A stretch of DNA of 64,000 bases from Megalopta genalis (GCF_051020955.1 NC_135018.1:8743939-8807938), one strand, 5' to 3'; shown: positions 10,853 through 21,363, numbered from the stretch's first letter. Notes: a model not told the origin generated them from the letters alone. A program made the numbers and translations.

Positions 10853-11087
10853 CAATTTGCATTCGAATGATGACTTTGAGGCAGCTTTAAAATTGTTACA
10901 TCACGTTCCGAGATAATTTTTATATTATAAAAGCTTAGATGTGAAAAAATGAAAACTCTAATTGTTGTACGAGTCACGAGACTAAATTTCGTGTGCGTAA
11001 AATGCACTTTGTCATATAAAATGGGAATACCGTAAGTCAGAAAAATTAATTTAGATTTACAGTTGAAATGGCTTCGAGTGCAAAGGG
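10853..11087 (+). mobile_element. TTAA-flanked MITE, TTTGCACTCGA family, copy 1
   Basis: TTAA at 10849-10852 and 11088-11091. The right end is GGCTTCGAGTGCAAAGGG and the left is degraded (CAATTTGCATTCGAATGATG). It shares GATGACTTTGAGGCAGC, CACGAGACTAAATTTCGTG-like and AAATGGCTTCGAGTGC blocks with copies at 36432 and 42225, and its ends with 14990. Confidence 0.7.
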
Positions 11088-12167
11088 TTAACAATTGGCT
11101 ATCAGTTTTGTATCGCAAAAAAAAATGGATTTTCACCCGTACACATATAAACAAATCGTATTAAAATCAAATTAAAATGAATCATCGTCTCGTTCAGCCT
11201 ACCGATTTCCCTTCGCTTCGATTCGAAATTTTACCGTGCTCGCCGTCCACGTTGACCGCGGGACAAGAAATCCGAGAGATTTCGCAAAATAGTCTTTCAC
11301 TCGGCTCTTTTCTACTTTCGATTTCGTAACAGAACTTTCTAAGCCGGCAACGGCAACGGCAACGGCAACGAATCGTTCATCAGAATTCATGTTTTTACAT
11401 CGTGGTCGACACAGTTTCCTCGACGGTTTCGAGGGGAACCAGACCGGTGGATGCGTGGCGGAAGTGTGGCCGGTGACCTTGAGCGGAGCCTCGAAATTTC
11501 GTAACGTCGATAACGACGGTGATGACTCGCGGCCGAGCACGATGCGCGAGTTCTCTTAACTTATTCCGAGCATGACATCACGGCACACGCTAATAGTCGA
11601 ACCGGTCGCTGTCGTGCTCGCTCCTACGTCCACGAAGATAACGTCGAAGCGTCGCCCGCGGCAAGGTAGCAAGAAGGCCTAAGCGTCTAATGGACGCTCG
11701 CGGAGCACCTTCTTATTACCGACCGGCCACTATATCTCCACGATTTATATATTTATTATGCCACCATCAGCCGAGTGGCCATTAAGTCTTCTAACGGTAC
11801 GGAACACTTTTTTTTTCTTCGCCGAGCCTGTGGGACGCGCTGCAAATTACCGTGGGTATAATATTCATGCAATTACGCGGTCTTTTTTTGCCCGCCGCTG
11901 ATTATGCTCGCGATTTTCGTTCACCGAGGAAACAGTTTACGATCGATCCCTTCGCATGGACGCTTCAACGGCCATCTACCAGTGTTCACAGGAAAAGTAG
12001 CTACGCAAGGAGTGGGGGGCAGGCGACGCATGCGCGGAAGTTCCGCGCAGCGGCGTCGCGCGTCTACCGCGTGAACGTTATATTTACGTATTTCATAAGT
12101 ATAGAATACATATTTATAAAGTAAAAAATAGTTTGTACAATCACATTTAGAGAATTTCCTATTTTAA

Positions 12168-12841
12168 CACGTTGACTGCCACGCGTATTTACAACAAAAT
12201 CTCCTACAGGCCACCCGTGCCGCTATAGGAAGCGTGCGCCGTTAATTCATATCTGTTTCTGTTCCTGCATGAACAGTTGGAATCTTTGTCGAGTACCGAA
12301 TGGTATAACTTAAAATCTCTGCCTTTATTTTTTTTTAATAATGAAAAGAGATCGGATTGCCCGGAAGGAGAAGCATAAATAAAATTACATCGTCAGATTC
12401 TGATTTGGATACTGATAAATATAATCTTAGTGATAATGAATGTTATGAAGATACTATTGACGAGATTTTACGAGAATTGGTCATGGAAGAAGAAAGAAAT
12501 GTTGATGATACCGAGGAAGCTACAGTTCAAATAAAAGATACGAAATGGACCGATCAGAGGCACGAGCATATCTGAAAAAACAAACAATTTTATGTCCAAG
12601 CTGTCCTGATCAACCTCAACTTTGCAGAGAATGTTTTAATGTTACACACTGCGAATAACTTTTTTAATAAACCATTTTTATAAGAATTCAATAGTTTCAT
12701 TACCTCCTGTAGAATATTTGTCGAAATATTTTCGGAAATCCTTTGTAAGTAGTCGAATCAGCGTCACCCGAATTACGGGTGACGTGGCCTGACGAGAACT
12801 TTTGCTGTCACCCGAATACGGGTGACGCGGCAGTCAACGTG
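12168..12841 (+). mobile_element. piggyBac-like element with internal deletion
   Basis: Flanked by TTAA at 12164-12167 and 12842-12845. The first 13 bp of each end are a perfect inverted repeat (CACGTTGACTGCC). Between them is a reduced transposase remnant: an acidic N-terminal stretch, then a C-terminal cysteine-rich piece. The right subterminal region holds two palindromes, GTCACCCGAATTACGGGTGAC at 12773 and a 20-bp version at 12807 ending 15 bp from the TTAA. The element sits in an ETS intron. It is non-autonomous. Confidence 0.9.
12341..12658 (+). pseudogene. piggyBac-like transposase remnant
   Basis: An ATG at 12341 opens MKRDRIARKEKHK and then stops. A shifted frame continues as an acidic serine/aspartate-rich segment (SSDSDLDTD, DECYEDTIDEILREL; 12357-12575), typical of piggyBac transposase N-termini. 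After a further shift, CPSCPDQPQLCRECFNVTHC resembles the C-terminal cysteine-rich domain of piggyBac transposases. The central catalytic DDD region is missing altogether, consistent with internal deletion. Confidence 0.7.
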
Positions 12842-13093
12842 TTAAAACAGAAATAGCAACGAAAATTGATTGGAATTTATTGTTGAACAAATGCAAAAGA
12901 TATTTCATCGTCGGCAGCTGGAAGTTACTATTTCTTGCTTATTTCTAGTGATAATTTCATTGCGATATCTCAAATGGTACAAGAGTTATAACAACTCGTC
13001 ACTGAATTCTTTGAACGGGCCCCACTCTCGCGAGACCATACGAGCAAGTTGAACGAGAACACAGAGCCAAGGATCGAAGCCGAAGAGGCTCAC

Positions 13094-13803
13094 CTGGATG
13101 AATTCCGAGCGCCACGCAGGTGTTGTCAAAGTCCTTCTGCAGCTGTTGTATGGCCAGGCTCAGGACAGGCTCGATTTGCTCCCTGGTGAGGTCTCCGACG
13201 CACTCGCCGGGTTCCATGTCCTCGACGAACCCGGTGCCGACGTTCCCCAGGTCGACAGGTCTCAGGTTGTACTTCTTCTGGAAGCTGGTGTCCCTCAAGA
13301 CCTCCCGGAGCAACTGGTGGTCGCTCTTCTGCCTGTCCTTGAAGAGCTCCTCCTCCTTCTGCAACGGATTCCCGACCTCGTCGTCCTGGGCTCTCTCCAA
13401 TTTCAACGCGTTCGCCCTGGCGACTTCCGCGAAGTCCTTTCTGGCACCCTTGAAGAGCAAACTCCTCAAGGAGGAGCCGTTCGTCTCGAGGTCGATCGGG
13501 TCCGGCGACGAGCAGGCCGTCGACGAGGAGGACGCCGGCCCGGAGGAGCTACCGTTGTCGCCGTTGTCGCCGCGGTTGCCGCGGCTGTTGCGGTTGTTGC
13601 GGTTGCTGGTGTCGCAGCCGCGCGGCTCCTCCTTGAACAGGATTTCCTTCAGCAACGGATGACCCTGCACCACGGCATCTTCCTTCTTCGCGAAGAAGTC
13701 CGCGTCAAGGCTGTTGTAGATGTCCTCTTCCGTTCGGGGAGGTGTGCACGGCACCGTGCAGTCCGTCGAGTCCTCTCGGTAGCCCAGACTCTCCGCCAAG
13801 AGC
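13094..13803 (-). CDS. Ets98B: D-ETS-4/Ets98B-like ETS transcription factor, second visible coding exon
   Basis: This exon encodes residues 133-368. The acceptor is TTCTAATTACAG and the donor CCAG|GTGAGC; entry phase completes AG|G (Arg132) and exit phase leaves G for Glu369. The length of 710 bp fits both. Contents in order: an acidic segment with TPPRTEED; HPLLKEILFKEEP (180-192), containing FKEE, a SUMO-type psi-K-x-E site; an Asn/Gly/Arg-rich low-complexity tract (about 198-216); a Ser-rich tract; SLRSLLF (243-249), an LxxLL motif; a charged helical region; HQLLREVLRDTSF (294-306), which echoes the first LLKEIL motif; and the start of the Pointed domain (EPVLSLAIQQLQKDFDNTCVALGIHP). The open frame on the opposite strand is a shadow. 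Confidence 0.88.
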
Positions 13804-13872
13804 CTGTAATTAGAACCACGTGGGCTGGTCATCATTGGATATTTCGATCCCGCTGTCTCGCATATCTACCGT

Positions 13873-14015
13873 ACAGTTAGTCCCATTGGTATCCGGACAC
13901 CTTTGAAAACGCAACAGCTTTTTTCGAAGTGGACCAAACGGTATGAATTTTTTTAATTTTTTTTTAGATGACAGAGGGTCTATATTGTCTAGAATACTAG
14001 ACAATAATTGGTTTG
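13873..14015 (+). mobile_element. CAGTGG-type transposon end (partial)
   Basis: It shares TCCGGACACCTTTGAAAACGC, a GTGGACCAAACGGTATGAA-like block, the T-run and TTAGATGACAGAGGG with elements at 32442, 59359 and (RC) 32870-32988. Only the left end is present. It lies in the ETS intron. Confidence 0.6.
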
Positions 14016-14458
14016 TTATCATTTTGCTGTTACGTGGTATAGAAAACAAAATAATAAACTCTCGTTTCTTAACTCTTCGTGTTTCTCAAGCGTTTACGAA
14101 ATTTACGATCATTTTCGCTAATAGTTTCCCCGTTCGTCGCGTCGCAGTCGATCGTTGGAACGCGGACGCGAACTCGATGCATTTGCAGCGGAAACGAGGA
14201 GATCGAATGTAAAACGGTAAAACGAAAACTGTTACGTTACCACTATCCCCTCGAAACAATTAAGAGAAGAGGCGGTCATCTTTTGCCATTATCATCGGAG
14301 AGCTAATTACTCGACGCGTTTCTACGATCATCTGAACTCTGAACCATCGACGATTTTTATACAGCGGATTCCGGTTATTTGAGACACGTCGCGTCGCGTC
14401 GGGACCAGCGAGTTTTAGCAGCTAAATAAGCAGCGAAATAAATAGCTGTCTCAATTAG

Positions 14459-14478
14459 GGGGGGGGGCGGGGGGGGGG
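14459..14478 (+). repeat. Poly-G tract
   Basis: About 20 bases of G with one C interruption, followed by GATCC. It can form G-quadruplexes and is prone to length error. Confidence 0.9.
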
Positions 14479-14989
14479 ATCCAGCTGAAAATCAAATATA
14501 CTAGTAATTTTCCAAATAAAATTATGAAAAGCTATGTTTCTATAGTATTTCTTGCACAGAATCGAATTGTGTAAAAATTAATTTTTCAACTTTTATTTTT
14601 GAGTAACAAACAAAATTTTGTTGTGAAAAAATTATCGAATTGCACAATCGAAGTATATTTTTCTTCAATATCATGTACACAAATCATAGTAAAAATTTCA
14701 ACTTGGAAGCCTCAATTTTGTTCGAGTTGTCTTGATTTTAACATTAATTAATTGCATTGTAACTGAGGTCTTTGTACATCACCAGAATTTTGTGGTACGA
14801 AATTATTATTGCTATCCGTTGCAGTATGTTGTTTCTCACGATAATATTGTCATCGTTTCCTTTGTCTGTTACGATTCATTTCATTATCTTTCTTCGATCT
14901 ACCCACTTTTATGATCGAACGCTTTCTAAATTACGGAAATGATCGAAATGCACCTCTCCCATAAACTGAAATCAGTTCTTGCGTATTAA

Positions 14990-15474
14990 CCCTTTGCACT
15001 CTCGATGCCATTTTAACTGTGAATTCAATATAATTTTCCTGACTGACAGTACCTTCATTTTGTACAACTTAGGTGCACTTCATATATGAGCCGTTTATTT
15101 TGAAAGTGGCATAAGTCACTTTGTTTTTAAGTCGATATATTTAAGGGTTTGCGTTTTAACACGTTTAAAAATATGGATGCTAACTTTCGAGAAGATTTAC
15201 TTGTATTTGTTATCTCAGGATACTGATATTTTTCTCAGTATAAATAATTTCGTATAAGCATTAAAAAATCACCACTTTTCATTACGGTAAAGTGACTTAT
15301 GCCACTTTCAAAGTAAACGGCTCATATATGAAATTCACTTTCACGACTCGTGCGATAACTGCATTTTTAACAGTTTCTAAAACACGAACAAATTTAATAA
15401 CGTTAAAATTATTTTGAAATGTTATGTAACAATTTTAAGTGGTGAGTCGGAGTCACCCGGTCGAGCACAAAGGG
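14990..15474 (+). mobile_element. TTAA-flanked MITE with nested inverted repeat
   Basis: TTAA at 14986-14989 and 15475-15478. The ends are CCCTTTGCACTC and, inward from the right, CCCTTTGTGCTC. They resemble the TTTGCACTCGA family. Nested inside, 15081-15330 is an inverted repeat with arms of about 42 bp beginning CATATATGAGCCGTTTA and including GTGGCATAAGTCACTTT. Confidence 0.75.
15081..15330. repeat. Nested inverted repeat (GTGGCATAAGTCACTTT arms)
   Basis: Arms of about 42 bp are near-perfect reverse complements, separated by about 165 bp of AT-rich loop. It is probably a separate MITE inserted in the TTAA element. Confidence 0.75.
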
Positions 15475-16174
15475 TTAACACTTATCGTTTATGGTACAAC
15501 ATTGTAGTGCATACCGAGACTAATTTAATGACCTACGACACTATGACCTCTAAATTAACTACACGATTAAATGTCGTACATTCAGTTTTATTCAACGATC
15601 GAACGAACGGCTATCTCGATCGATAATACTTAACATGCGGGACAGGTGTTAATTACCTTTCTGAAAATTTACTTTTATAAATTTTGTTATACATTTGAAA
15701 AAAAACCTCCTAAAAATTCTCGTTATATACCTGTGAACAAAATTTTATTGCCAGTTTCGAAAATATTCCAATTTTAAAATCTTTATTTTACATGCTAGGA
15801 CTTTTGTTCTGTTCTGATACACAAGCTTTGCAAACATGAAATATCTTCTAAAAAGTGAATTTTTTCGACCACATCACTGGTTTTCTCCCGCTGACCGTGT
15901 AAGTAAATCTCGATCAGTGGCACCGCACAAAATGTGTGAACGGTACGAATGCTGTTACTCGAAATCTCCGTCGCGAGTCAGGGATGCACGACAAAGGGTT
16001 TTGGCGGAGGGAGTTTTAAATTTTCTATATAAAAATCTACGGCCCGGCGATCGCGAACGCCTCTACTACGTCGACTAGAAATTGCAGGAACCTCTAGGAG
16101 CCCGAGTTTTCCCTTCGACCCGAAGATGGCACGAGAGTTTTGAACAAGCTGTTTCGACGAAGAGAACGCATTAC

Positions 16175-16569
16175 CTGGACTCCTGCAGGATGGCCAGCAG
16201 ATCGAGACTTTTTTCTCTCTTGACCGGTCGTTTCGCGGACGGTTCCGGGCTGGTCGGATAGAACTGTGCGCTTTGGGGGCTCCTGGGCACGTAGTAGGGG
16301 CTGGTCGGGTACCCTGGCGAGCCGTCGCGAGAGTAATTGGGGGACAGCGGTAGTTCGCTACCGGCGCCTGGATACGGCGGGCTCGAGTACGTGGCGATGG
16401 GTGAGCCGGGACGCGGCGATTCTGCTTCCTGTTTGATTTGGGCTGGTTTCAACGCGTTCTGCGCGCTTGTCGCGACATAATCGTCCGAGAGGAGGGACAG
16501 ATCGAACTGGAACGTGCTGTAGTCGAACGACGGCGAGTAGCCGGCTGCGGAGGGCACTGTCTGTGGCAT
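16175..16569 (-). CDS. Ets98B: D-ETS-4/Ets98B-like ETS transcription factor, first visible coding exon
   Basis: This exon encodes residues 1-131 plus two bases of codon 132. On the minus strand the acceptor GAAATTTTCTGTTCCAG is immediately followed by ATG CCA CAG, giving MPQTVPSAAGYSPSFDYSTF. Either this is the start codon, with 5' UTR exons further upstream, or Met1 is internal and phase-0 coding sequence lies in an unseen exon. The exon is rich in proline, serine and tyrosine (repeated SP/YP dipeptides, about 52-110), as expected of an activation region. It has two SUMO-type sites (IKQE 45-48 and VKRE 116-119) and ends with the hydrophobic segment SLDLLAILQES (121-131). No domain is present. 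It belongs to the ETS model because both downstream junctions are phase-exact. Confidence 0.85.
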
Positions 16570-16639
16570 CTGGAACAGAAAATTTCCAACCTCAACCATG
16601 ATTGTTCATCGTCGAACGGCTAATTAACAAAATATGCAT

Positions 16640-16667
16640 GAGAGAGAGAGAGGGAGAGAGAGAGAGG
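16640..16667 (+). repeat. (GA)n microsatellite
   Basis: About 28 bp of AG repeats, roughly 70 bp upstream of the first visible ETS exon. Confidence 0.95.
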
Positions 16668-16732
16668 TATTAATATCTTTTTAATTTCGTTATACGTTTG
16701 AAAGATTCCCTCTGTGAAATCCTATAGTTATA

Positions 16733-17076
16733 CAGGGTGTCCCATAATTGTGTTGACACACGGGAAAAGCTGATTCCTGAGGTCATTTGAAGTAACTTTT
16801 CCCTTAGCGAAAATGCAATCCGCGGCTTTGTTTACGAGTTATTGACGAAAAACAGTGACCAATGAGAGGCGAGATCGGGCGACGACTCGTGACGGCCGAG
16901 CCAATGAGCGAAACTGGGCTTCGTGCGTTAGTTGGCTGGGTCGCGTCGCGTCAATGTTTTTCGTTAATAACTCGTAAACAAAGCCGCGGATCGCATTTTC
17001 GCTAAGGAAAAAGTTACTTCAAATGACCTGAGAAATCTGCTCTTTCGGTGCGTTAACATAATTACGGGACACCTCG
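16733..17076. mobile_element. CAGGGTGTCC foldback element, variant 2
   Basis: TA-flanked. The left end is CAGGGTGTCCCATAATTGTG and the right end is mutated (CACCTCG). Arms contain AAATGCAATCCGCGGC and TTTGTTTACGAGTTATT, mirrored on the right. The short GC-rich core has no tandem array. Confidence 0.8.
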
Positions 17077-17078
17077 TA

Positions 17079-17574
17079 TGCTTGTTACCAAAATCATTGT
17101 CACATGTGAAAATATTAAATGTTCTTTAGAAAGCGGATTTTGTCAAAACTCACTGATCCTCGACGTTAGACGTGCGAGCGAAGCTCGGTCTGCGAACCGC
17201 ACAAAATTTGTTAAGGGTCACCGCATCTCCGAATGCGTTATCCATTCGGTTAAAAAAAGTTAAAATGTACGTTAAACGATATTATTATAAATGTTACGTT
17301 CTAACGTCTTCAGTCCAGAGTAATAAACTATACATTATCGTAATTGCTGCAAGACGATATGCGTAGAGTAACAGGAGATACGCGAGATACATATGCAGCG
17401 ATACGTTTTCGGCGATCACCATCGCCATGTGTTTCTCGTCGCAGGAGACAAATCGCCGGAGATTAACTTGCTCGAAGAACGTTCGAGTGCGGCCGCTTTG
17501 GAAAACCCGACGGAAACGGCCGCAGAATGGGAACAGTCCTCGGTCGACCAACAAATATATTTCTTTTTTGTTTG
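17079..17574. other. Non-coding DNA
   Basis: No feature recognised. Confidence 0.4.
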
Positions 17575-17578
17575 TTAA

Positions 17579-17898
17579 CACGACACGGTCCGGACTGTTC
17601 GTTCGAAAACTTGCGCGTGTAGCCCACATATTTTAAGGTTGTCGCATGATTTTACAAAAATTGATAACTTATAAAATATCAGACAGTTGAATTAGATTAT
17701 AAGATATGTTGCTTCATTTGAAAATATAAGGCATGCACCTCTGTAAAAAAGTACATTACAATGTTCGGAGATGTAAGCAGTTCTAATTCGTTTATTGTGT
17801 TTACTGGAGACAATCAAGAAAATGACCGTTCTTAGTCATCCGGCATTTCACGAGCAGTCAAGAAAATGATCATTTTTAGTCATCCGGACAGTAATGCG
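17579..17898 (+). mobile_element. TTAA-flanked MITE, CACATTACSGTCCGG family, copy 2
   Basis: Left TTAA at 17575-17578; the right site is degenerate (TTGA, 17899-17902). The left end (CACGACACGGTCCGGACTG) matches the copy at 7638. The TTTTTAGTCATCCGGACAG right end is present, and its inner part is duplicated 50 bp earlier. Confidence 0.6.
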
Positions 17899-17902
17899 TT
17901 GA

Positions 17903-19101
17903 GTTAAAATCCCAAACGGTGTTGGCCAAATTTTTAGCGCATTATAGAGTAGAAATTGAGTTTCCGTAAAATGATAAAACGCGGTTGAAATAATGATTTC
18001 CGTGGATCGGAATCGGTCGAAATTCGAAAAGCGAAGCAGCGACGGAAGAACCGGCTGGATTGCAACCTATTTCCGAAACGTCAAAGCGGAGGTTAAATCG
18101 TAGTTTTACCGTTACGGATTTAAAGATGAAAAGTCGAAGGAGATCGGGTTTCGTGCCTCATCGGTATTTATAACTGCAGCAGCCCGATAAAACTGCACAA
18201 TTTACTCCGGGACCGTGCGAGCCGAAAGATCTAGTAGAAACGATACACTTTCCCCGAGAGCGCCTCGGTGGACCCAACGGACCATTTATCTTTCCGCGTG
18301 TTTATTGCCCGTCCCGCGCTTAAACTCGCGTCAGTTGGTTACGCTCCGTAAGTCGCTTATGGCTCCGAGCGATCTCGGGCCCCATCTTCGAAACTCGCGA
18401 ACCCTGGGCGGCGGCGCGGCTGCGATATCGTTTCGTCAAACGTCCGATATCTGTGCGAGAGCGTCGCGACCAATTCTTTGTTTGGAAACGTTTGCAAATT
18501 CCATCGTCCGCGAGTTTTTTTTCAACAATTCTACGCAGCCTATGGATCTCGTCGAGAATCCGCGATTTATGGCAACGCCGTCGTCTATACGTGCCTAAAG
18601 TAACGGGGATGATTACGGCTGTGCATATTTCGTACCACAAACGAGTGAAGATTATTTATTACCACATCCCTATTTCCACTGAATTTGCAATAGATCTTCG
18701 GCGAATTAATAGAAACTGTCGGCCTTTGTCGGACGCGCTTGAACGGGCCACTTGCCTCGTGTGAAAACTGAAATCATTCTAATCATTCTAACAGAGACGA
18801 ACGAACTTCGTTTCAAAACACATGGAGAACCAATTCGTAAATTGTTAAGTATGCGTTTATGGCACATGTATTTTTATTTTACTTTGGCGGCGCCGTGAAC
18901 GCTGGAAAGACTGAAGGAAAAGAAAAGAACGTTTCGGCCAGATCCCGTTGGAGGACTCATCAGGAAGGCTAACTAACGGGCCCTGCCTTAGACGCGGGGA
19001 TATCGGAAGGATTATGGTGTTGTTTTCTACATAAGATTTATGTTTTTACCACTCTCGTTAGCCCTATAAGGATCCTAAAGACTGAAAATTCACATAGAAC
19101 A
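17903..19101. other. Non-coding DNA containing one half of a dispersed duplication
   Basis: GC-rich unique-looking sequence. Bases 18266-18352 resemble 21441-21527 (listed separately). No gene. Confidence 0.5.
18266..18352 (+). repeat. Dispersed duplication, copy A
   Basis: It contains CCATTTATCTTTCCGCGTG, TTTATTGCCCGTC and GTTACGCTCCGTAAG. These recur in the same order and spacing at 21441-21527. Many differences are C/T changes at CpG. Confidence 0.8.
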
Positions 19102-19103
19102 TA

Positions 19104-19758
19104 CAGGGTGCCCCATAATTATGTTAACACCCGGAAAGAGGTGATTCCTGAGGTTATTTGAAGCAACTTTTTCCTTAGCGAAAATGCAATCCGCGGCTTT
19201 GTTTACGAGTTATTAACGAAAAACTGTGATCAATGGTCGAGCGGTCGAATCCCAGCTGAGCCGGCGCGAGGCGGCCGGGCCAACGGCGCCAGCGGTCGAG
19301 CGGTCGAATCCCAGCTCAGCAGGCGTGAGTCGGCCGAGTCTACGGCGCCAGCGGTCGAATCCCAGCTCAGCAGGCGTGAGTCGGCCGAGTCTACGGCGCC
19401 AGCGGTCGAATCCCAGCTCAGCAGGCGTGAGTCGGCCGAGTCTACGGCGCCAGCGGTCGAGCGGTCGAATCCCAGCTCAGCAGGCGTGAGTCGGCCGAGT
19501 CTACGGCGCCAGCGGTCAAGCGGTCGAATCCCAGCTCAGCTGGCGCGAGACCGCCGAGCCAATCAGCGGAACTGGGCTACGTTCGCTCGTTGGCTCGGCC
19601 GCCTAGCGCCAGCCAAACTCGCATCTCATTGGTCACTGTTTTTTGTCGATAACTCGTAAACAAAGCCGCGGATTGCATTTTCGCTGAGGGAAAAGTCACT
19701 TCAAATAACCTCAGCAATCACCCCTTTATTAGTGTTAACACATTTATGGGACATTCTG
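19104..19758. mobile_element. CAGGGTG foldback element, variant 2, with expanded core
   Basis: TA-flanked. The left end is CAGGGTGCCCCATAATTATG and the right end ATGGGACATTCTG. The arms are as in the copy at 16733. The core (about 19230-19545) is a tandem array with a 51-bp unit (GCGGTCGAATCCCAGCTCAG...), some units carrying an extra GCGGTCGA. The array is in frame by chance, yielding a 17-residue repeat (SNPSSAGVSRPSLRRQR) that is not a gene. Confidence 0.85.
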
Positions 19759-19760
19759 TA

Positions 19761-20694
19761 GTAAAACCTGTTAACTACTACAATACGGACGGCTAAGGAC
19801 AGTATATACACAAATCGATGACGGATCAGGTAACTGCGGGAAAGGCGTCCATCTGCTGGCCAGCGTCGGAAGTAGCCATCACATTACTTCTGCAGAGGTT
19901 ACTTTGAGCTACGAACTTTTCTCTCTTTACGAATAGAAAAAGAGTACGCGCATCGTATTCCTAAGTCTCATAGGAGGTTTTAACACTAAAAAAAGAAACT
20001 TTGCCCTATCGTTCTAGTTTTATATAAAACAATTTGTAGAAATAGAAGTTTACGAAATGTGATAATGCATTTTGTACACAGCGTAATCGAATAAAGTTTT
20101 CCAACGAAGATCTAAATAAATATTTGTTCTTCGTTGTTATACAGTCGAAATCCTGCCGGATTTTTGTTTCACTTTTATAACAGAGGGCATTCGAGTGCAA
20201 AAAATCGTTTCGTGCGACCTGGTTCAAGCGGAGCGTAAGAATATAAAGGATGTAAAATCGGGACTCTATCTCACATCCAGGATTCGGCTGCGAAGTAGAA
20301 GAATCAGGGCATTGTAGTCGGGGTGAAATTGCAGCGGTCTCGGGTTTCAAGAGGAAGGGTCTTCGGGTTATTGCACGGCCTCCGATTCGCATAACGTCGA
20401 GCATTCCGGCCCGTCTCGGTTAAATCAAAGAAAGCTTGCAAGGCGACGGAGATCGGTAATTAAAACTTCACCCCCGTCCATCGAGGCCGAGGTCAAAAGG
20501 GCCCGATAGAGGCCCGGCGATACGCGCCGCGAAAATGCCGGCCTCGCGAGATGGGGCCCGCCGATAATAAATATCGCTCCGGAATTTCCTTGTAAATAAT
20601 CGCTAACGACTTCGCTATTATCTTCGCTCCAGATGAAAAGGGAGGGGATGCGAAACGAAACACTTCGCGCGTCCTACGGAGGACGAAGGACAGA
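19761..20694. other. Non-coding DNA
   Basis: GC-rich unique sequence (20440-20640, with GGCCCGATAGAGGCCCGG) may be conserved regulatory DNA, but this cannot be tested here. No gene. Confidence 0.4.
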
Positions 20695-21345
20695 GGACGA
20701 AGAACTTCAAACGAAGAACTTCATGTGAAGAACTTAAATCGAAGAACTCCATATGAAGAACTTAACATGGAGAACTTAAAACGCGCGATGAACACAAAAC
20801 AACAAAGAACTTAAAACGAAAAAACTTAAATCAAAGAACTTCGAAGAAAAAACTTAAAACGAAGAACTTCATATGGAGAGCTTAAAATGGAGAACTTCGA
20901 ACGGAGAACTTAAAACGAACAACTTAAAATGAAGAATTTCATACGAGGAACTTCGGCCAAAAAACTTAAAACGAAGAACTTCACATGGAGAACTTAAAAT
21001 GGAGAATTTCGAACGAAGAACTTAAAACAAAGAACTTAAAAGGAAGAAATTAAAACAAAGAATTTCATACGAAGAACTTTAAACAAAAAACTTAAAAGGA
21101 AGAACTTCATATGAAGAACTTAAGATAAGGAACTTAAAACAAAGAACTTAAAACGAAGAACTTAAAATGGAGAACTTCGATCGACGAACTTCACATGAAG
21201 AACTTAAAATGGAGAACTTCGAACGGAGAACTTAAAACAAGGAACTTAAAACTAAGAACTTCGAACGAAGAACTACGCATGAAGAACTTCAAACGAAGAA
21301 CTTAAAACACAGAACTTAAAACGGAGTACTTAAAACGAAGAAGGA
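20695..21345 (+). repeat. Minisatellite, about 14-bp unit GAAGAACTTAAAAC
   Basis: About 45 diverged units alternating between GAAGAACTTAAAAC-like, GAAGAACTTCATAT-like and GGAGAACTTAAAAT-like forms, suggesting higher-order units of two to four repeats. Confidence 0.9.
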
Positions 21346-21363
21346 AAGACGAAAGGGGCTATC

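Larger units (their letters stand above)
10140..13093 (-). other. Intron between the second and third visible ETS exons
   Basis: A 2,954-bp intron with donor CCAG|GTGAGC at 13093 and acceptor TTGCAG at 10140. It hosts a hairpin element, a hAT MITE, a TTAA MITE and a deleted piggyBac element (listed separately). The unique DNA at 11092-12163 holds an AACGGC repeat at 11346-11369 and no gene. Confidence 0.8.
13804..16174 (-). other. Intron between the first and second visible ETS exons
   Basis: A 2,371-bp intron with donor TCCAG|GTAATG at 16174 and acceptor TAATTACAG at 13804. It contains one end of a CAGTGG-type element, a poly-G tract (14459-14478) and a TTAA MITE with a nested palindrome. 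The remaining sequence (14031-14985 and 15479-16174) shows no feature I recognise. Confidence 0.8.

Noticed and set aside
13098..13880. 260-residue frame on the plus strand
   Set aside because: It is the shadow of the ETS exon 13803-13094, whose minus-strand reading has exact splice phases and a recognisable product.
19245..19545. tRNA B-box-like GGTCGAATCCC in foldback cores, suggesting a tRNA-derived SINE
   Set aside because: No matching A box at the right distance, no tRNA fold and no poly-A tail. The elements have inverted ends and TA flanks, so they are DNA-type.
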